Shown here: piece by piece, positions 39,599 to 42,284 of the stretch | Position numbering within the stretch: the first letter of the stretch is position 1 | How the letters are laid out: each line of letters opens with the position of its first letter | Source: an uncultured Eubacteriales bacterium | GTDB lineage: Bacteria; Bacillota; Clostridia; Christensenellales; Aristaeellaceae | Direction: 5' to 3' | DNA: 42,284 bases | Assembly: GCA_902788445.1 (NCBI GenBank) | Contig: CADAKE010000003.1 | Coordinates: forward strand, 1 to 42,284 | Made by a program: the position numbers and the translations under genes | The notes under the pieces: generated by a model | What the model saw: only the letters and a program-made list of their open reading frames with translations | Databases searched by the model: none | Told to the model about the DNA's origin: nothing

Positions 39599-41245
39599 GT
39601 GAAAAGAAAGTTTGAAGTCTGGTCGGTCATTACCTGGATTTTCCTGGCGTTGTTCGCTCTGTTCCTGGTCTACCCCATGTACGGCATCCTCAAGCAGTCC
39701 GTCATTAACAAGGACGGCCAGTTCACGCTGGAGCAGTTCGCCAAGTTCTTTTCCACGCCCTACTACTCCTCCACCATCCAGAACAGCTTTGTCGTCACCA
39801 TTGCCGTGACGGCGGTGACGCTGCTGCTGGGTATCCCCTTCGCTTACTTCTATTCCTTCTATCAGCTCAAGGGCGGGAAATTCCTGTTCGTTGTTTCTAT
39901 CCTGTGCTGCATGAGCGCGCCCTTCATCGGGGCGTACAGCTGGATCATGCTGCTGGGCCGCAACGGCGTCATCACGGTATTCTTCAAGGACGTGTTCGGC
40001 ATCAAGCTGGGCAGCATCTACGGCTTCGGCGGCATCCTGATGGTGCAGGCGCTCAAGTTCTTCCCGCTGGTGTTCGTGTACATGAACGGCGCGTTCAAGT
40101 CCATCGACAACTCGCTGATCGAAGCGTCGGCGAACATGGGCTGCACGGGGGTGAAGCGGTTCTTCTCCGTGATTATGCAGCTGTCCATGCCCACGATTCT
40201 GGCCGCGTCCCTGCTGGTGTTCATGCGGGCGTTCGCGGATTTCGGCACGCCGCTCCTGATCGGTGAAGGATACCGCACCTTCCCCGTGGAAATCTACAAC
40301 CAGTATTTGGGCGAAAACGGTACCGATCATAACTTCGCCGCCGCCATTTCCGTGATTGCCATCGTGGTGACGGCGCTGGTGTTCTTCCTGCAAAAGTGGG
40401 CCACGAAGAAGTACAACTTCTCCATCAACTGCTTGAACCCCATTCAAAAGCGCAAGCCCCAGGGCGTGGGCGGCGTGCTGATGTATGTGTACTGCTACGG
40501 TCTGATCGCCCTGGCGTTCCTGCCGCAATTGTACATCGTGTACCTCTCCTTCCGCAACTGCGACGGCGCCGTGTTCAAGCCGGGGTTCAGCCTGGTGAAC
40601 TACGAAAAGGCGGTCAAGAAGCTGCTGGTTCGCTCCATCGACAACACAATGATTTTCGGCGTGGTGTCCCTGGCGCTGATTATCCTGTTCGCCATTCTGA
40701 TCGCGTATCTGGTGGTGCGCAGGCCGCGGCCCCTCAACCATACGATTGACACGCTTTCGATGCTGCCCTACATCATGCCCGGCTCCATCATCGGCATCGC
40801 GCTGGTGATCGCGTTTGGCAAAAAGCCCCTGGCGCTGACGGGCACCGCGGCGGTGATGATTATCGCATTGGTCATAAGACGAATGCCGTATACCATCCGC
40901 TCGGCCACGGCCACGCTGCAGAGCATCCCCATCAGCACGGAGGAAGCCAGCCTGTCCCTTGGCGCGGGCAAGCTGAAAACCTTCCTCACCGTCACCACCC
41001 CCATGATGGCCAACGGCATCATGAGCGGCGCGGTGCTCAGCTGGGTCGCCATCGTGACGGAATTGTCCAGCGCTATCATCCTCTACAACAATAAAACCAT
41101 CACCCTCACCATGAGCACCTACGCCGCCATTTCCCGCGGCAACGACGGCCTGGCCTGCGCCTTCGCCGCCATCCTGACCGTGCTTACCGCCGTGTCCCTC
41201 ATCCTGTATCTCGCCGTTACCAAGAGCGAGGATATCAAGCTGTAA
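39599..41245 (+). CDS. Fused ABC permease (FbpB/ThiP type)
   Basis: A 548-aa permease consisting of two membrane halves in one chain, each with about six TM segments, typical of FbpB/ThiP/AfuB iron or thiamine importers. EAA coupling motifs appear twice: EASANMGCTGVKRFFSVIM (first half) and EASLSLGAGKLKTFLTVTT (second half). The start is GTG 39599, 3 nt after the ATPase stop; GAGG in AAAGAGGCGG supplies a ribosome site. The binding-protein gene follows after 480 bp of structured non-coding DNA. Confidence 0.92.
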   Translation: MKRKFEVWSVITWIFLALFALFLVYPMYGILKQSVINKDGQFTLEQFAKFFSTPYYSSTIQNSFVVTIAVTAVTLLLGIPFAYFYSFYQLKGGKFLFVVSILCCMSAPFIGAYSWIMLLGRNGVITVFFKDVFGIKLGSIYGFGGILMVQALKFFPLVFVYMNGAFKSIDNSLIEASANMGCTGVKRFFSVIMQLSMPTILAASLLVFMRAFADFGTPLLIGEGYRTFPVEIYNQYLGENGTDHNFAAAISVIAIVVTALVFFLQKWATKKYNFSINCLNPIQKRKPQGVGGVLMYVYCYGLIALAFLPQLYIVYLSFRNCDGAVFKPGFSLVNYEKAVKKLLVRSIDNTMIFGVVSLALIILFAILIAYLVVRRPRPLNHTIDTLSMLPYIMPGSIIGIALVIAFGKKPLALTGTAAVMIIALVIRRMPYTIRSATATLQSIPISTEEASLSLGAGKLKTFLTVTTPMMANGIMSGAVLSWVAIVTELSSAIILYNNKTITLTMSTYAAISRGNDGLACAFAAILTVLTAVSLILYLAVTKSEDIKL

Positions 41246-41253
41246 TGGGTACG

Positions 41254-41303
41254 CTGGGGGGCTGCGCGCCCCCAGACCTGCGGCAAGGGATTTCATCCCT
41301 TGC
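41254..41303 (+). repeat. Two adjacent hairpins after the permease gene
   Basis: CTGGGGG (41254-41260) pairs with CCCCCAG (41269-41275), and GCAAGGGAT (41283-41291) with ATCCCTTGC (41295-41303). No T-run follows either, so they more likely act as mRNA 3'-end protectors or are repeat ends. Confidence 0.65.
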
Positions 41304-41382
41304 ATCCCAATAGGCGATTGAGCCCGCTTGGGAGGGAAAGCAAGTTCCGCCTGCCGCGCTGGAGTTACGAATAGTTTGAGGG

Positions 41383-41505
41383 CTTCTGGCCCAAGAAAGC
41401 CCGGGAAAATCCGAGGGGGAAAGTTTGCTTTCCCCTGCGGATTATTCCCTGGCTTTCCCGGATGCTTTGCATCCGGTTGGCGTCCAAAGGACGCCGGGCC
41501 AGAAG
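41383..41505 (+). repeat. Cloverleaf-like structured element
   Basis: A 10-bp closing stem (41383-41392 with 41496-41505, perfect) encloses three further stem-loops: a long one (41396-41413 with 41438-41456, topped by 41416-41423/41428-41435), CCGGATGC-TTT-GCATCCGG (41458-41476) and GGCGTCC-AAA-GGACGCC (41479-41495). The branches are packed with almost no unpaired bases. Length and loops do not fit tRNA. Two more small hairpins follow before the binding-protein gene (CGAGGGCC...GGCCCTCG near 41627, AGGCGC...GCGCCT near 41677). Role unknown. Confidence 0.75.
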
Positions 41506-41727
41506 CACAGCACAGTCAAACTGATCGTTCCTTCCAGGCAACAGCGGGAATCATGTTTGAATTATTTGTCAAGCATAATCCGCTACAGGAGTCCAGAGGC
41601 CGAAGGCCTTTGGTGCAGGTGTACGAGGGCCGCACAGGCCCTCGCTCCGGTTCCCCTCGTCCCGGTTCGTTCCTTAGGCGCAGGACGCGCCTGAAAATAT
41701 TCTATTCTATAAAGGAGGTTTCTCAAT

Positions 41728-42284
41728 ATGAAGAAACTGGTATCCCTGCTGCTGGCCGCCGTGATGGCGCTGTCCGTATGCTCCGCGCTGGCGGAGAGCG
41801 TATCCGGTCCCCTGGTGCTGTACAGCTCCATGACCGACAACGACATCGACAACCTGATCGAAGCGTTCAACGAGACCTATCCCGATGTGGAAGTGGAAGT
41901 GGTCAACGGCTCCGCCGGCGAACTCCAGGCCCGTACCCGCGCCGAAGCGGGCAATCCCCAGGGCGACGTGCAGTGGGGCGGCCTGTCCCCGTCCGACGGC
42001 TCCGCCAACGACGACATCTACGCCCTCTACACCTCTCCCTATGAGGACGACCTGCCCGATGATTACAAGAGCCACAACGGCCGCTACAACCAGGACCACC
42101 TGAGCACCATCTGCTTCTGCGTGAACGTGGAACTGGAAAAGGAACTGGGCATCGAAATCCGCACCTATGAAGACCTGCTGAATCCCGCCCTCAAGGGCCG
42201 CATCGTGCTGAGCGACCCCAACAGTTCCTCCGCCGCCTGGAACAACCTGTGCAACATCTTCGCCGTGTACGGCTATGACAGCGA
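41728..42284 (+). CDS. Fe3+-type extracellular binding protein (FbpA/AfuA-like), truncated by window end
   Basis: The first 185 residues of an ABC solute-binding protein (COG1840-like). A signal peptide (MKKLVSLLLAAVMALSVCSA, cleavage after LA, mature Glu-Ser) precedes the typical PLVLYSSMTDNDIDNLIEAF, NETYPDVEVEVVNG, GELQARTRAEAGNPQGDV, and the domain-crossing STICFCVNVELEKELGI and DLLNPALKGRIVLSDP. The C-terminal Tyr pair that binds iron in FbpA would lie beyond the window. ATG 41728 has AAAGGAGG upstream. Same operon direction as the ATPase and permease, but separated by 480 bp of hairpin-rich leader, which may raise or decouple its expression. Confidence 0.9.
   Translation, partial: MKKLVSLLLAAVMALSVCSALAESVSGPLVLYSSMTDNDIDNLIEAFNETYPDVEVEVVNGSAGELQARTRAEAGNPQGDVQWGGLSPSDGSANDDIYALYTSPYEDDLPDDYKSHNGRYNQDHLSTICFCVNVELEKELGIEIRTYEDLLNPALKGRIVLSDPNSSSAAWNNLCNIFAVYGYDS

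Noticed and set aside
38828..41305. An 825-codon open frame on the minus strand across the Fbp-type ATPase and permease genes
   Set aside because: It is antisense to two clearly conserved genes, rich in His/Gly/Gln/Val with no domain, and typical of shadow frames in GC-rich coding DNA.
41383..41505. Possible tRNA from the cloverleaf shape
   Set aside because: Stem lengths (10, 18, 8 and 7 bp), triloops and absence of T-loop and CCA-like features do not fit any tRNA.

Overview
The window looks like a chromosomal segment of a GC-rich, endospore-forming member of the Clostridia (Firmicutes). This rests on an L-box lysine riboswitch and an L10-leader attenuator of Firmicutes type, consensus AGGAGG ribosome binding sites with some GTG and TTG starts, an anaerobic (class III) ribonucleotide reductase, and several sporulation genes: spoIVFA/spoIVFB, a 27-29-codon spoVM, dpaA/dpaB and a SpoIIIE/FtsK translocase. 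GC-rich coding and many long palindromic intergenic repeats recall the Christensenellales, but that placement is only a guess. No tRNA, rRNA, CRISPR array, prophage or autonomous transposase gene was seen.

Layout. 1-3.9 kb: end of nrdD, then a lysine-riboswitch-controlled amino-acid ABC transporter. 3.9-5.1 kb: rplJ-rplL behind an L10 leader. 5.1-11.7 kb: SWIM-SNF2 helicase (-), MFS transporter (+), esterase (-), NudC-type Nudix hydrolase (-). 11.7-14.7 kb: polyprenyl-phosphate sugar transferase (+), PrsW-type protease (-), RNase HI (-). 14.8-18.6 kb: spoIVFA-spoIVFB, then a secreted DUF6273 + phosphodiester glycosidase fusion. 18.6-20.8 kb: XRE regulator, DRTGG + PHP gene pair, a two-TM microprotein followed by spoVM. 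20.8-28.8 kb (all -): serine hydrolase, and the run dpaA-dpaB-DUF3298-like protein-spoIIIE/ftsK. 28.9-33.7 kb: orphan solute-binding protein, galactokinase, and two membrane proteins (a PIG-V mannosyltransferase preceded by what looks like a shortened relative). 33.9-35.9 kb: tsaE-tsaB-rimI. 36.2-38.0 kb (-): glycogen branching enzyme. 38.4 kb to the end: Fbp-type ABC importer, its binding protein cut by the window edge.

Functional themes are late sporulation (SpoIVF complex, DPA synthesis, SpoVM, SpoIIIE), nutrient import (lysine-type and Fe3+-type ABC systems, an orphan sugar-type binding protein), carbohydrate metabolism (galK, glgB), and translation or tRNA modification (L10/L12, t6A).

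The most unusual feature is the intergenic DNA. At least eight gaps carry degenerate 7-bp tandem repeats, usually arranged as inverted arms. The heptamer differs between loci, and some arms enclose other repeat families: a MITE-like element with a shared 33-nt core, an ATGTCATCCCGA palindrome, a TATCCGCCC palindrome. A cloverleaf-like fold sits before the last binding-protein gene. Other leads are the SpoVM microgene and its membrane neighbour, a branching enzyme with two apparent in-frame deletions, and similar CATARGAT boxes upstream of spoIVFA and dpaA.
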